Origin: Marisediminicola sp040546025
Lineage (GTDB): Bacteria; Actinomycetota; Actinomycetes; Actinomycetales; Microbacteriaceae
Reading direction: 5' to 3'
Assembly (NCBI RefSeq): GCF_040546025.1
Contig: NZ_JBEPNA010000014.1
Span: forward strand, 1 to 64,000
DNA: 64,000 nt
Under the pieces are notes generated by a model. The model was not told the origin of the DNA. It searched no databases and saw nothing but the letters and a program-made list of their open reading frames with translations. Of this stretch, positions 49,832 through 57,916 are shown piece by piece; the first letter of the stretch is position 1, and every line of letters begins with the position of its first letter. Both the position numbers and the translations under genes were made by a program.

Positions 49832-51124
49832 GTGACCGAGACTCCTCGGGCGCCCTCTCGGGCGCCTGCGATGCGCCGCCCGCGCGCCGCCGTGCTCGGC
49901 GGGGTCTGCGCCGGGCTCGCCGAGCATCTCGGCGCGCCCGTGGGCCGGATGCGGCTGCTCGCGATCGTGCTCACCTTTCTCGGCGGCGCCGGCGCCCTGC
50001 TCTACCTGTGGCTGTGGGCGCTGACCCCGCTCGAGAAGCCCACGGATGGCGCTGCCGCAGTGCGGCGCTCCTTCCCGGCCGCGCCCGTGCTGCTCGGGCT
50101 GGCTGGCCTGAGCGCCCTCGCCGCGCTCGCGATCGCGGTCCGCGACGCGGGCGCCGACCCGGCCGTCGAGGTGCTGCTCACGATCGTCTTCGCGGGCGGG
50201 GCCGTCACCTGGAGCCTGCTCTTCGACCGGCACGACCCGCGTCGATCGGACCGGTACGGGTTTCAGGTGCGCACCGCCGCCGCGGCGCTCATGCTCCTGA
50301 CCGCGGTTCTGCTGCTGCTCACCGACCCGCGTGCGCAGACCGCCGTGCTGTCGGTCGTGATGATCATCGCCGGATTCGGGGTGCTCGTCGCCCCGCAGGT
50401 CGTGCGTCTGTGGACCGAGCTCATGGCCGAGCGCAGCACGCGGTTTCGGCAGGAGAGCCGCGCCGAGGTCGCCGCACACCTGCACGACTCGGTGCTGCAG
50501 ACCCTCGCCCTCATCCAGAACCGCGCGGGGGCGTCGAGCGAGATCGCCCGCATCGCCCGGGCCCAGGAGCGGGAGCTGCGCGACTGGCTCTTCGCCGGCA
50601 CGACCCCGAGCGACGCCGACTTCGCCGCCGAGCTGCGCGAGGCCGCCTCGGAACTCGAGCTGGAGCATCCGGTGCGCTTCGAGGTCGTCACCGTCGGCGA
50701 CTTCACCGACCGATCCTTTGCGGCGGTGCTCGCCGCCGCTCGGGAGGCGATGCTCAATGCGGCCCGGCACGCCGGCGGCGACGTCTCGGTCTACGCGGAG
50801 CTGTCGGCCTCCGCCCTCGACGTGTTCGTGCGCGACCGCGGTGCCGGCTTCTCCGTGGCGGCGGTGCCGGACGGGCGGCTCGGGGTGCGGGAGTCGATCG
50901 TGGGCAGGATGGCGCGGCACGGCGGGCGCGCCACCGTGGTCTCGGGCGCTGGCGGCACCGAGGTGCGGCTGCACCTGCCGCTGGGCGGCGCGCAACAGGT
51001 GCCCGCGCACCCCGGAGTGGCGCAGCCCTCTGGCGGGCAGCCCGCCCCGCCTACGCCCTCCGCTGGGCGACCCGCCGACGACGTCCTGCCCGCCCACCAG
51101 CCTGCCCCGGGAGGCACCGCATGA
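49832..51124 (+). CDS. PspC-domain sensor histidine kinase (HisKA_3 type)
   Basis: A 430-residue membrane kinase of the LiaS/NarX-like class. It has a PspC domain (LGGVCAGLAEHLGAPVGRM, about 22-40) and four more membrane helices. The dimerisation helix has the phosphorylated His in AHLHDSVLQTLALIQ. The ATPase domain has an N-box AAREAMLNAARHAG and RDRGAGFSV. The Pro-rich tail is low complexity. GTG 49832 is favoured: TTGGAT ends 6 nt before it, a leaderless pattern. An in-frame GTG at 49811 would add seven residues. It overlaps the response-regulator gene by 4 nt (ATGA). Confidence 0.9.
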   Translation: MTETPRAPSRAPAMRRPRAAVLGGVCAGLAEHLGAPVGRMRLLAIVLTFLGGAGALLYLWLWALTPLEKPTDGAAAVRRSFPAAPVLLGLAGLSALAALAIAVRDAGADPAVEVLLTIVFAGGAVTWSLLFDRHDPRRSDRYGFQVRTAAAALMLLTAVLLLLTDPRAQTAVLSVVMIIAGFGVLVAPQVVRLWTELMAERSTRFRQESRAEVAAHLHDSVLQTLALIQNRAGASSEIARIARAQERELRDWLFAGTTPSDADFAAELREAASELELEHPVRFEVVTVGDFTDRSFAAVLAAAREAMLNAARHAGGDVSVYAELSASALDVFVRDRGAGFSVAAVPDGRLGVRESIVGRMARHGGRATVVSGAGGTEVRLHLPLGGAQQVPAHPGVAQPSGGQPAPPTPSAGRPADDVLPAHQPAPGGTA

Positions 51125-51765
51125 AGGTACTCATCGTCGACGACCACTCGATCTTTCGGTCGGGGCTGCGCGCCGACTTGGCCGAGTTCATCGAGGTGGT
51201 CGGCGAGGCGGCGACAGTCGACGAGGCGCTCGCGCTCATCGAGCAGACCGCGCCCGAGGTCGTGCTGCTCGACGTGCACCTGCCCGGCGGGGAGGGCGGA
51301 GGCGGTGCCGAGGTGATCCGGCGCAGTGCGCGGCTGCTCGGCAGCATCCGGTTCCTCGCGCTCAGCGTGTCCGACTCGGCCGAAGACGTCGTCGGCGTGA
51401 TCCGCGCCGGCGCCCGCGGCTACATCACCAAGAGCAGTTCAGGAGCCGAGGTCTCGCGCGCGGTCGCCGCGGTCGCCGCCGGGGACGCCGTGTTCTCGCC
51501 GCGGCTGGCCGGCTTCGTGCTGGATGCGTTCGGCGCGGTCGCCGGGGAGCAGGCCGAGACGAGTGATGAGCTCGACCGGCTGAGCGCGCGCGAGCGCGAG
51601 GTGATGCGGCTGATCGCGCGCGGCTACGCCTATAAAGAGGTCGCGACCGACCTGTTCATCTCGATCAAGACGGTCGAGACCCACGTGTCGGCGGTGCTGC
51701 GCAAGCTGCAGCTGTCGTCGCGGCACGAGCTGACCGCCTGGGCGCTGGAGCGCAAGCTGCTGTAG
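51121..51765 (+). CDS. Response regulator, NarL/LuxR family
   Basis: A 214-residue regulator. The receiver domain has the acidic pair DDH near residue 8, the phospho-acceptor Asp in VVLLDVHLPGG (about 52), the switch Ser in LALSVSD and Lys in YITKSSSG. The DNA-binding domain (about 150-212) has LSAREREVMRLIARGY and IKTVETHVSAVLRKL. It is coupled to the PspC kinase by a 4-nt overlap. The promoter of the divergent PspC/LiaF-like gene is an obvious target to test. Confidence 0.93.
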   Translation: MKVLIVDDHSIFRSGLRADLAEFIEVVGEAATVDEALALIEQTAPEVVLLDVHLPGGEGGGGAEVIRRSARLLGSIRFLALSVSDSAEDVVGVIRAGARGYITKSSSGAEVSRAVAAVAAGDAVFSPRLAGFVLDAFGAVAGEQAETSDELDRLSAREREVMRLIARGYAYKEVATDLFISIKTVETHVSAVLRKLQLSSRHELTAWALERKLL

Positions 51766-51771
51766 CTCGCC

Positions 51772-52251
51772 CTACTGTGCGTCGAGACGCGCGGCGATGT
51801 CGGCCGGGAAGCCACCCGTCGCGATCGGTCCCCACCGGGTCGGGGTGATGCGGATGAGCGACTTGTCCTGGACCGCCATCGCGGCGCGGTACTCGTCCCA
51901 GTCGGGGTGTTCCCCGGCGATGCAGCGGAAGTAGTCGACGAGGCCGTCGGCGGCCTCGGGCATGTGCAGCACCTCGGCATCGCCGTCGACCTGCACCCAG
52001 GGGCCGTCCCAGTCGTCGGAGAGTACGAGCACCGAGGCGCGGGAGTCCCGCTCGGCATTGCGGGTCTTGAAGCGCGTCGGGTACGTCGAGATAACGATGC
52101 GCCCGTCGGCATCGACACCTCCGGCGACCGGCGACATCTGGGGGCGCCCGTCGACGCGGGTGGTGGCGAGCAGCATCCGATGACGGGGACGGATGAAGTC
52201 GAGCACGTCTCCGAGCTCGACCCGGGTGGAAGTCGCGATTGTTCTGGCCAT
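51772..52251 (-). CDS. PPOX-class flavin/F420-dependent oxidoreductase
   Basis: A 159-residue split-barrel protein of the pyridoxamine-phosphate-oxidase-like family. Typical features are FIRPRHRMLLATTRVDGRPQMSPV (in two parts, FIRPRHRMLLATTR and VDGRPQMSPVAGG), ISTYPTRFKTRNAERDSRASV, VQVDGDAEVL and a closing T-x-W-G-P. Many actinobacterial members bind F420 rather than FMN; which one applies cannot be told here. Convergent with the response-regulator gene, 6 bp apart. Confidence 0.87.
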   Translation of the reverse strand: MARTIATSTRVELGDVLDFIRPRHRMLLATTRVDGRPQMSPVAGGVDADGRIVISTYPTRFKTRNAERDSRASVLVLSDDWDGPWVQVDGDAEVLHMPEAADGLVDYFRCIAGEHPDWDEYRAAMAVQDKSLIRITPTRWGPIATGGFPADIAARLDAQ

Positions 52252-52287
52252 GGTTTCGAGGGTAGCTGGCCAGAATCGACCCGATCT

Positions 52288-52645
52288 CTTTCATCATTCA
52301 GGAGTTTGAGGGCCACCACTCGACCGTCTGCTGAGTTTGGGGCTGGCACCTCTTTCATCATTCAGGAGTTTGAGGGCCACCACTCGACCGTCTGGTCAGT
52401 TTGGGGCTGGCTCCTCTTTCATCATTCAGGAGGTGACGGCAGCCGCGTTGACGGCGTGCGATCGAAAGTTGCGTGGCACGTTAGATTCGTGCGGCGGATG
52501 CGGGGATGGGCGCAACTTTCCGGCATCCGCCCGCCCATGCTCGAAGTCGCCTGCTCTCCACTCCTGAATAATGAAAGCCGCCCAGACCGGCTGGCTCCTG
52601 AATAATGAAAGCCGCCCAGACCGGCTGGCTCCTGAATAATGAAAG
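52288..52645. repeat. Inverted intergenic repeat array 3 (3 forward + 3 reverse copies) with pseudoknot-like spacer
   Basis: The 397-bp gap between the PPOX gene and the acetyltransferase has no gene. Forward CTTTCATCATTCAGGAG copies start at 52288, 52352 and 52416 (64-bp period). Reverse CTCCTGAATAATGAAAG copies start at 52561, 52595 and 52629 (34-bp period). In the 127-nt spacer, GAAAGTTGCG (52464-52473) pairs with CGCAACTTTC (52511-52520), and GGCGGATGC (52493-52501) pairs with GCATCCGCC (52523-52531). The two stems interleave, as in an H-type pseudoknot. The last reverse copy ends 3 nt before the next start codon. Confidence 0.93.
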
Positions 52646-52648
52646 CCC

Positions 52649-53107
52649 ATGCAGATCGCCATCGCCACCGAACCGCCCCGCCAGCCCGAGCTGATCGAGC
52701 TGCTGCGGCTCAGCGACGAGTTCGCGCTGAGCCTGTACCCGGCCGAGAGCTGCTACATGCTCGACGTCGGCCAGCTCGAGGCCGACGGCGTGACGGTGTT
52801 CGTCGCCCGGGCGGGGGCCGATGCCGTCGGGATCGCCGCCCTCGTCGACCGCGGCGACGGCTCGGGCGAGATCAAGCGGATGTTCGTGCACGGCTCCGCC
52901 CGCGGTCGCGGCATCGCCCGCGCATTGCTCGCCGCCATCGACAGAACCGCGCTGGCCCGCGGCATCCGCACGCTCCAGCTCGAGACCGGGCCTGAGCACG
53001 TCGCGGCGATCGCCCTTTATCTGGCGAGCGGATTCGCAGTCATCCCGAACTTCGGCCAGTATGTCGGCGACGAGTTCAGCATCTGCATGGAGAAGGCTCT
53101 CCCGTAG
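52649..53107 (+). CDS. GNAT-family N-acetyltransferase
   Basis: A 152-residue acetyl-CoA-dependent acetyltransferase. The CoA-binding motif A is IKRMFVHGSARGRGIARALL (about 71-90), with R-x-x-G-x-G/A in ARGRGIA. The C-terminal GFAVIPNFGQY resembles other small GNATs that act on amino acids or antibiotics. Its substrate is unknown. The ATG at 52649 lies only 3 nt after a copy of the intergenic repeat, whose GAAAG could serve as a weak ribosome site. gmd follows 29 bp later. Confidence 0.87.
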   Translation: MQIAIATEPPRQPELIELLRLSDEFALSLYPAESCYMLDVGQLEADGVTVFVARAGADAVGIAALVDRGDGSGEIKRMFVHGSARGRGIARALLAAIDRTALARGIRTLQLETGPEHVAAIALYLASGFAVIPNFGQYVGDEFSICMEKALP

Positions 53108-53136
53108 ACTCCAGTTTGGTTTAAGGGAGAGTTTCT

Positions 53137-54168
53137 ATGGCCAAGCGCGCCTTCATCACCGGCATCACCGGCCAGGACGGCTCCTACCTCGCGGAGCTTC
53201 TGCTCGCCAAGGGCTACGAGGTGCACGGCCTCATCCGCCGGGCCTCGACGTTCAACACCTCGCGCATCGACCACCTCTATGTCGACCCGCACAACCCCGC
53301 CGCGAAGCTCTTTCTGCACTACGGCGACCTCAGCGACGGCGGACGCATGGCGACCCTGCTCGCCACGATCAAGCCCGACGAGGTCTACAACCTCGCCGCC
53401 CAGTCACACGTGCGCGTCTCGTTCGACGAGCCCGAGCACACCGCCGACACGACCGGCACGGGAACAATCCGCCTGCTCGAGGCCGTGCGCATGGCCGGCA
53501 TCGAGACGCGTTTCTACCAGGCCTCGAGCTCGGAGATGTTCGGCGCTACCCCGCCGCCGCAGAACGAGGACACCCCGTTCTACCCGCGCTCGCCCTACGG
53601 CGTCGCCAAGGTCTACAGCTACTGGATCACCAAGAACTACCGCGAGGCATACGACATGTTCGCGGTCAACGGCATTCTGTTCAACCACGAGTCCCCCCGC
53701 CGCGGCGAGACCTTCGTGACCCGCAAGATCACCCGCGCCGTCGCCGCCATCCAGGCCGGCAAGCAAGACCACGTCTACCTCGGCAACCTCGACTCGGTGC
53801 GCGACTGGGGTTACGCCCCGGAATATGTCGAGGGCATGTGGCGGATGCTGCAGGCCGACGAGCCCGAGGACTTCGTGCTCGCCACTGGCGGCAGCTACAC
53901 CGTGCGCGACTTCGTCGAGGCCTCGTTCACCCGGGCCGGGCTGGACTGGGAGAAGCACGTGAAGTTCGACCCGCGTTACCTGCGGCCCACCGAGGTCGAC
54001 GCCCTCGTCGGCGACGCCTCCAAGGCCCGCGACAAGCTCGGCTGGGTGCCGACGGTCGATACCGCCGAGCTCGCCCGAATCATGGTCGACGCCGACATCG
54101 AGTCGCTCACGCACGACGGGAGTCACTGGATCGACTCCCCGAAACTCGCCTCGTGGGGCACTGAGTGA
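53137..54168 (+). CDS. gmd: GDP-mannose 4,6-dehydratase
   Basis: A 343-residue enzyme turning GDP-D-mannose into GDP-4-keto-6-deoxymannose. Rossmann motif GITGQDGSYL (about 8-17), LIRRASTFNTSRIDHLY, the catalytic S-S-S-E-M-F-G and Y-x-x-x-K in YGVAKVYSYW (Tyr about 152). The NHESPRRGETFVTRKI segment is strongly conserved. GGGAG lies 7-8 nt before the ATG. It overlaps fcl by 4 nt, giving a two-step route to GDP-L-fucose. Confidence 0.97.
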   Translation: MAKRAFITGITGQDGSYLAELLLAKGYEVHGLIRRASTFNTSRIDHLYVDPHNPAAKLFLHYGDLSDGGRMATLLATIKPDEVYNLAAQSHVRVSFDEPEHTADTTGTGTIRLLEAVRMAGIETRFYQASSSEMFGATPPPQNEDTPFYPRSPYGVAKVYSYWITKNYREAYDMFAVNGILFNHESPRRGETFVTRKITRAVAAIQAGKQDHVYLGNLDSVRDWGYAPEYVEGMWRMLQADEPEDFVLATGGSYTVRDFVEASFTRAGLDWEKHVKFDPRYLRPTEVDALVGDASKARDKLGWVPTVDTAELARIMVDADIESLTHDGSHWIDSPKLASWGTE

Positions 54169-55160
54169 CCCGACCCGACCTGGCCACGCCCGCACCGGAC
54201 CAGTTCACACCCGGACGCCTTGACCGCGATGCCCCGTTCTACATTGCCGGTCACCGCGGACTCGCCGGCTCGGCGATGTGGCGCCTGCTCGAGGCCGAGG
54301 GCTTCACGAACCTGATCGGTCGCTCCTCGGTAGAGCTCGACCTCAAAGACCGCGCGGCGGTATTCGCGTTCTTCGAGGAGGCCAAGCCCCGCTACGTGGT
54401 GCTTGCGGCCGCGAAGGTCGGCGGCATCATGGCCAATAACACCTACCCGGTCGACTTCCTCAGCGAGAACCTGCAGGTGCAGGTGAATGTGATCGATGCG
54501 GCTCTCGCCGTCGACGTCGAGCGTCTGCTGTTCCTCGGCTCGTCATGCATCTACCCGCGGCTGGCCCCGCAGCCGATCACCGAGGACACGCTGCTCACCG
54601 GCTACCTCGAGCCCACCAACGACGCCTACGCGATCGCCAAGATCGCCGGCATCTTCCACATTCAGGCCGCCCGCCGCCAGTACGGCAAGCACTGGATCTC
54701 GGCCATGCCGACCAACCTCTACGGGCCGGGCGACAACTTCTCGCCCCAGGGCTCGCACGTGCTGCCCGCCCTGATCCAGCGCTACGACACCGCGGTGAAG
54801 TCGGGCGCGACCACCGTGACGAACTGGGGCTCCGGCACGCCCCGGCGCGAGTTCATGCACGTCGACGACATGGCGGCCGCCTTCCTGCACCTGCTCGAGC
54901 ACTACGACGCCCCCGAGCAGGTCAACGTGGGAACCGGCAAGGACCTCACCATTCGCGAGATCGCCGAGACCATCGCGCGCGTCGTCGGCTTCACCGGCGA
55001 GACCCTGTGGGACACCAGCAAGCCCGACGGCACACCGCAGAAGCTGCTCGACGTGTCCAAGCTCGCGGATGCCGGCTGGACGGCTCGCATCGACCTCGAA
55101 GACGGCGTGCGCAGCACGGTCGACTGGTACCACGAACACTTGGCGACCCTTCGGCGCTAG
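54165..55160 (+). CDS. fcl: GDP-L-fucose synthase
   Basis: A 331-residue bifunctional 3,5-epimerase/4-reductase that makes GDP-L-fucose from the Gmd product. NADP-binding GHRGLAGSAM (about 25-34), AAAKVGGIMANNTYP, SSCIYPRLAPQPI with a catalytic Cys, and Y-A-I-A-K. The C-terminal GTGKDLTIREIAETIA and PDGTPQKLLDVSKL also match. GTG at 54165 overlaps the gmd stop (GTGA). Confidence 0.96.
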   Translation: MTRPDLATPAPDQFTPGRLDRDAPFYIAGHRGLAGSAMWRLLEAEGFTNLIGRSSVELDLKDRAAVFAFFEEAKPRYVVLAAAKVGGIMANNTYPVDFLSENLQVQVNVIDAALAVDVERLLFLGSSCIYPRLAPQPITEDTLLTGYLEPTNDAYAIAKIAGIFHIQAARRQYGKHWISAMPTNLYGPGDNFSPQGSHVLPALIQRYDTAVKSGATTVTNWGSGTPRREFMHVDDMAAAFLHLLEHYDAPEQVNVGTGKDLTIREIAETIARVVGFTGETLWDTSKPDGTPQKLLDVSKLADAGWTARIDLEDGVRSTVDWYHEHLATLRR

Positions 55161-55230
55161 GTTCGGCGTAGCGCGTCGGCCCTGGCGGCCGGCTCCGGTC
55201 GGCTCAGTATTGCCGGTGGCTATCATTCCG

Positions 55231-55310
55231 TGATGCACCCGCCCGACGCCGCCGGAGCCGACGAGCCGCGGTGACCATGCAGCACCGCGCTGACCTGCAT
55301 GACCGCTCGC
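55231..55310 (-). pseudogene. Decayed fragment of an lactate dehydrogenase 3' end
   Basis: This minus-strand stretch matches the intact ldh nearby in two blocks. 55245-55264 matches 56986-57005 with one mismatch in 20. 55266-55306 matches 57038-57078 with seven mismatches in 41, including the identical GCTGACCTGCATGACCGC. A 32-bp deletion joins the blocks and shifts the frame. Translation gives RAVMQVSAVL and, in the shifted frame, VVGSGGVGRV, against RAVMQVSSVL and IVGSGGVERV of the real protein. No other part of ldh is present on this side. Confidence 0.72.
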
Positions 55311-55322
55311 CCATGGTATGCC

Positions 55323-55380
55323 TTATCTATTGTCGTACAGTAGAAAAGGTACACTTTATATGTTGGGGCACAATAGATAA
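55323..55380. repeat. Perfect 11-bp inverted repeat upstream of the ATPase-DUF4143 gene
   Basis: TTATCTATTGT (55323-55333) and ACAATAGATAA (55370-55380) are exact complements across a 36-nt AT-rich centre. The right arm lies about 25 bp before a -10-like TACGCT (55406-55411), which ends 6 nt before the ATG at 55418. The placement fits an operator or the end of a small insertion; the sequence cannot tell these apart. Confidence 0.85.
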
Positions 55381-55417
55381 CGTACGTCTGAGCAGAGACT
55401 TGCTCTACGCTTGGGAC

Positions 55418-56845
55418 ATGGCAACGTCGATCGGTCTCCTCGCCCAGGAACTCAGCAACGGGAATCCGTGGTGGAGGGGCACTCAATGGGTCGAGCGGGA
55501 TCCAGACCTCAGCGAAGTCGCGCAGGCGCCGTTGAGTTATGAATCCGGTTGCCTGAGTGGCCTTGAGGCGGGCAATCTCTACATCCTGCGGGGGCCTCGC
55601 AGGGTGGGGAAAACGGTCGCTGTGAAGCAGACCATTCGACGACTGCTCGATGACGGAGTACGGGCGACCAGAATCATCCGCGTCGCCGTGGACGGGTGGG
55701 ACGCCAAAACTCTGAGGACTTTGGTCAGCAACTCTACACTCCCCGTTCTCCGCGAGGGCGAGACGCGCTTCTGGTTCCTCGACGAGGTCTCAGCGGTATC
55801 TGGAGACTGGGCTCAGCAGTTGAAGTGGCTGCGCGACAACGACGAGCAGTTCCGGAAGGACACGGTTGTTCTCACTGGATCTAATGCGCGGGCGCTGACG
55901 GAGGCCGCCGGTGTCCTTGCCGGTAGACGCGGACGCGGAAGTCATCTCGACCGGATGCTGCTTCCTATGGGTTTCAGGACGTTCGCGACCACGATCCTGC
56001 GCGGCGACGTGCCGCCCGGGAACCATCTCTCCGCCGGGGCACTCCGCACACACGAAGCGAGAGAGCGATTCGAAGGCTCGATTCCGTGGCTGGACGGACT
56101 CACTAAGGCCTGGGAACAATACCTGCTCTACGGTGGGTTCCCTCGCTCAGTCTCCGCACTCCTCGACGGTCAACCGGTGCCGGCGTCGTTCATCGGCGAC
56201 CTGTTCGACGTCGTCTCCGCGGACGTATTCAAGAACAGCCAGCTTCCTTCGGCCACCGAGATGGCGCTTCTCGAAAGGCTGTGGAAGAGCATCTCGAGCC
56301 CGGCGAACCTCACGTCTATCGGCGAAGACGTCGGCATAAGCAACCAGGTCGTCACCCGACACGTCGAGTATTTGCGCGACGCATTCCTCTTATGGGCGTG
56401 CCCGCAACGACACGACAGCAGGTGGCTTCCGCGACCGAAGGCACAGAACAAGCTCTACGCTGTCGATCCTCTCGTCGCGCGCCTGCCGCACCTGAGAAAC
56501 CCGGCACGTCCTGACCTCGATCCGACACTTCTCGCCGAAATGCAGATCGGAATGGCCATCAGACGGAGAGCGCTCGCCGACCGACCACTCGCGGGCAACG
56601 ACGACTTCCTATTCTACTCGCGCACCCCCGCCAGAAAAGAGATCGACTTTGTTTCGGCCGACCTCGGCGGCGTGGCGGTTGAAGGCAAGTACACCGACCG
56701 GGGGTCGTGGAAGAGCGAAGCCGCGACTGTGAACGCGTCCGAGTGGGACGGAATACTCATTACGAGAAACGTTCTAGATATTTCCGATCCGCACGCAGCA
56801 TGGGCGGTACCCGCGGGCATTTTCGCGTACTGCCTAGACGTGTAA
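55418..56845 (+). CDS. AAA-type ATPase with DUF4143 domain
   Basis: A 475-residue ATP-binding protein of the AAA_14/DUF4143 family, frequent in mobile or accessory DNA and of unknown function. Walker A is GPRRVGKT (about 59-66), Walker B-like RFWFLDEVSA, sensor-like VLTGSNARAL. The C-terminal DUF4143 domain (about 300-475) contains a winged-helix-like SIGEDVGISNQVVTRHVEYL and a nuclease-like core (FYSRTPARKEIDF ... VAVEGKYTD) with D/E-x-K spacing. The ATG at 55418 sits 6 nt after a -10-like element; the upstream frame through the inverted repeat is not coding. It lies between an ldh fragment and the intact ldh, and looks less GC-rich than its neighbours. Confidence 0.87.
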   Translation: MATSIGLLAQELSNGNPWWRGTQWVERDPDLSEVAQAPLSYESGCLSGLEAGNLYILRGPRRVGKTVAVKQTIRRLLDDGVRATRIIRVAVDGWDAKTLRTLVSNSTLPVLREGETRFWFLDEVSAVSGDWAQQLKWLRDNDEQFRKDTVVLTGSNARALTEAAGVLAGRRGRGSHLDRMLLPMGFRTFATTILRGDVPPGNHLSAGALRTHEARERFEGSIPWLDGLTKAWEQYLLYGGFPRSVSALLDGQPVPASFIGDLFDVVSADVFKNSQLPSATEMALLERLWKSISSPANLTSIGEDVGISNQVVTRHVEYLRDAFLLWACPQRHDSRWLPRPKAQNKLYAVDPLVARLPHLRNPARPDLDPTLLAEMQIGMAIRRRALADRPLAGNDDFLFYSRTPARKEIDFVSADLGGVAVEGKYTDRGSWKSEAATVNASEWDGILITRNVLDISDPHAAWAVPAGIFAYCLDV

Positions 56846-56886
56846 CTGCAGAATTCGACGTCGGAGAGGTCGACCGCGCGTCCGTT

Positions 56887-57843
56887 TCAGTGCCCGATCG
56901 ACGTGGCTGACGCCCGCAGCGCCTCGGCCGACGCGTGCAGCTGGTCGAGCTCCACAGCATCCATCGGCACATCGAGCACTCGCTCGACGCCGCCGGAACC
57001 GACGATCGACGGCACACTGAGCGCGACCCCGTCGATTCCGCGGTAACTCTCCAGAACCGAGCTGACCTGCATGACCGCGCGCTCGTCGCGCAGCACGGCT
57101 TCGACGATGCGGGTGCCCGACAGACCGATTGCATAGTTGGTGGCGCCCTTGCCGGCGATGACCCGGTCGGCAGCATGCACCACGTCGTGCCGGATCTGGT
57201 CGAGCACGCTCTGCGGGAAGACCAGCTCGCCGTCGGAGTCGGTCCACTCGCGGATCGGCGTCGGGCCGATGCGGGCGCCGGACCAGAGCGGGAACTCGGT
57301 GTCGCCGTGCTCGCCGACGATGTGGGCGTGCACGCTGTGGGCGGCGATGCAGGCGCGCTCGGCGATGAGCCAGCGGAGCCTCGCGGAGTCGAGCAGGGTG
57401 CCGGAGGAGAAGACCCGCCCGGTGGGGAGTTGCGCGATCTGCTGGGCGACGACCGTGAGCACGTCGCAGGGGTTGGTCACCAGCAGGTAGACCGCACCTG
57501 GTGCTCGCTCAAGCAGCTGCGGCATGAGCCGCTCGAGAATTCCAGCGTTGGTCGCGGCGAGGTCGAGCCGGGTCTGGCCCGGGTTCTGCTTCGCACCCGC
57601 CGTGATCACGACCATGTCGGCATCCGCCACGACGTCGATATCGGCGCCCCCCCTGATGCGGGAGGCACCAGTGAACGGGGTGCCATGAGCGAGGTCGAGC
57701 ACCTCGGCCTCGGCCTTCGCCGCGTTGACGTCGTACAGCACCACCTCGCGTGCAGAGCCTCGAATGAGGGCGGCATAGGCCAGCGAGGTGCCGACGCTTC
57801 CCGCGCCGATTACGGCGAGCTTCGTGTTTCCGGAGGCTGTCAT
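56887..57843 (-). CDS. ldh: L-lactate dehydrogenase
   Basis: A 318-residue NAD-dependent enzyme interconverting pyruvate and L-lactate. NAD motif GAGSVGTSLAYA (about 12-23), the acidic turn YDVNAAK, VVITAGAKQNPGQTRLDL with the substrate-specificity Gln (malate dehydrogenases have Arg there), TNPCDVL, and the catalytic His in VGEHGDTEFPLW. The C-terminal helix differs in tone from the rest (ELDQLHASAEALRASATSIGH), which matters because a second, decayed 3' end lies at 55231-55310. Confidence 0.94.
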   Translation of the reverse strand: MTASGNTKLAVIGAGSVGTSLAYAALIRGSAREVVLYDVNAAKAEAEVLDLAHGTPFTGASRIRGGADIDVVADADMVVITAGAKQNPGQTRLDLAATNAGILERLMPQLLERAPGAVYLLVTNPCDVLTVVAQQIAQLPTGRVFSSGTLLDSARLRWLIAERACIAAHSVHAHIVGEHGDTEFPLWSGARIGPTPIREWTDSDGELVFPQSVLDQIRHDVVHAADRVIAGKGATNYAIGLSGTRIVEAVLRDERAVMQVSSVLESYRGIDGVALSVPSIVGSGGVERVLDVPMDAVELDQLHASAEALRASATSIGH

Positions 57844-57916
57844 GTGCTCATCTTGGCAGCACTGGGTCCACTGGGCTCATCCCGCTGGCCAGGGACGCTG
57901 CGATGTCAGCCCTCAG

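Noticed and set aside
49052..51097. 681-residue minus-strand frame across the PspC gene and kinase
   Set aside because: It is antisense to the kinase and then out of phase with the PspC-like gene; its composition is typical of a shadow frame.
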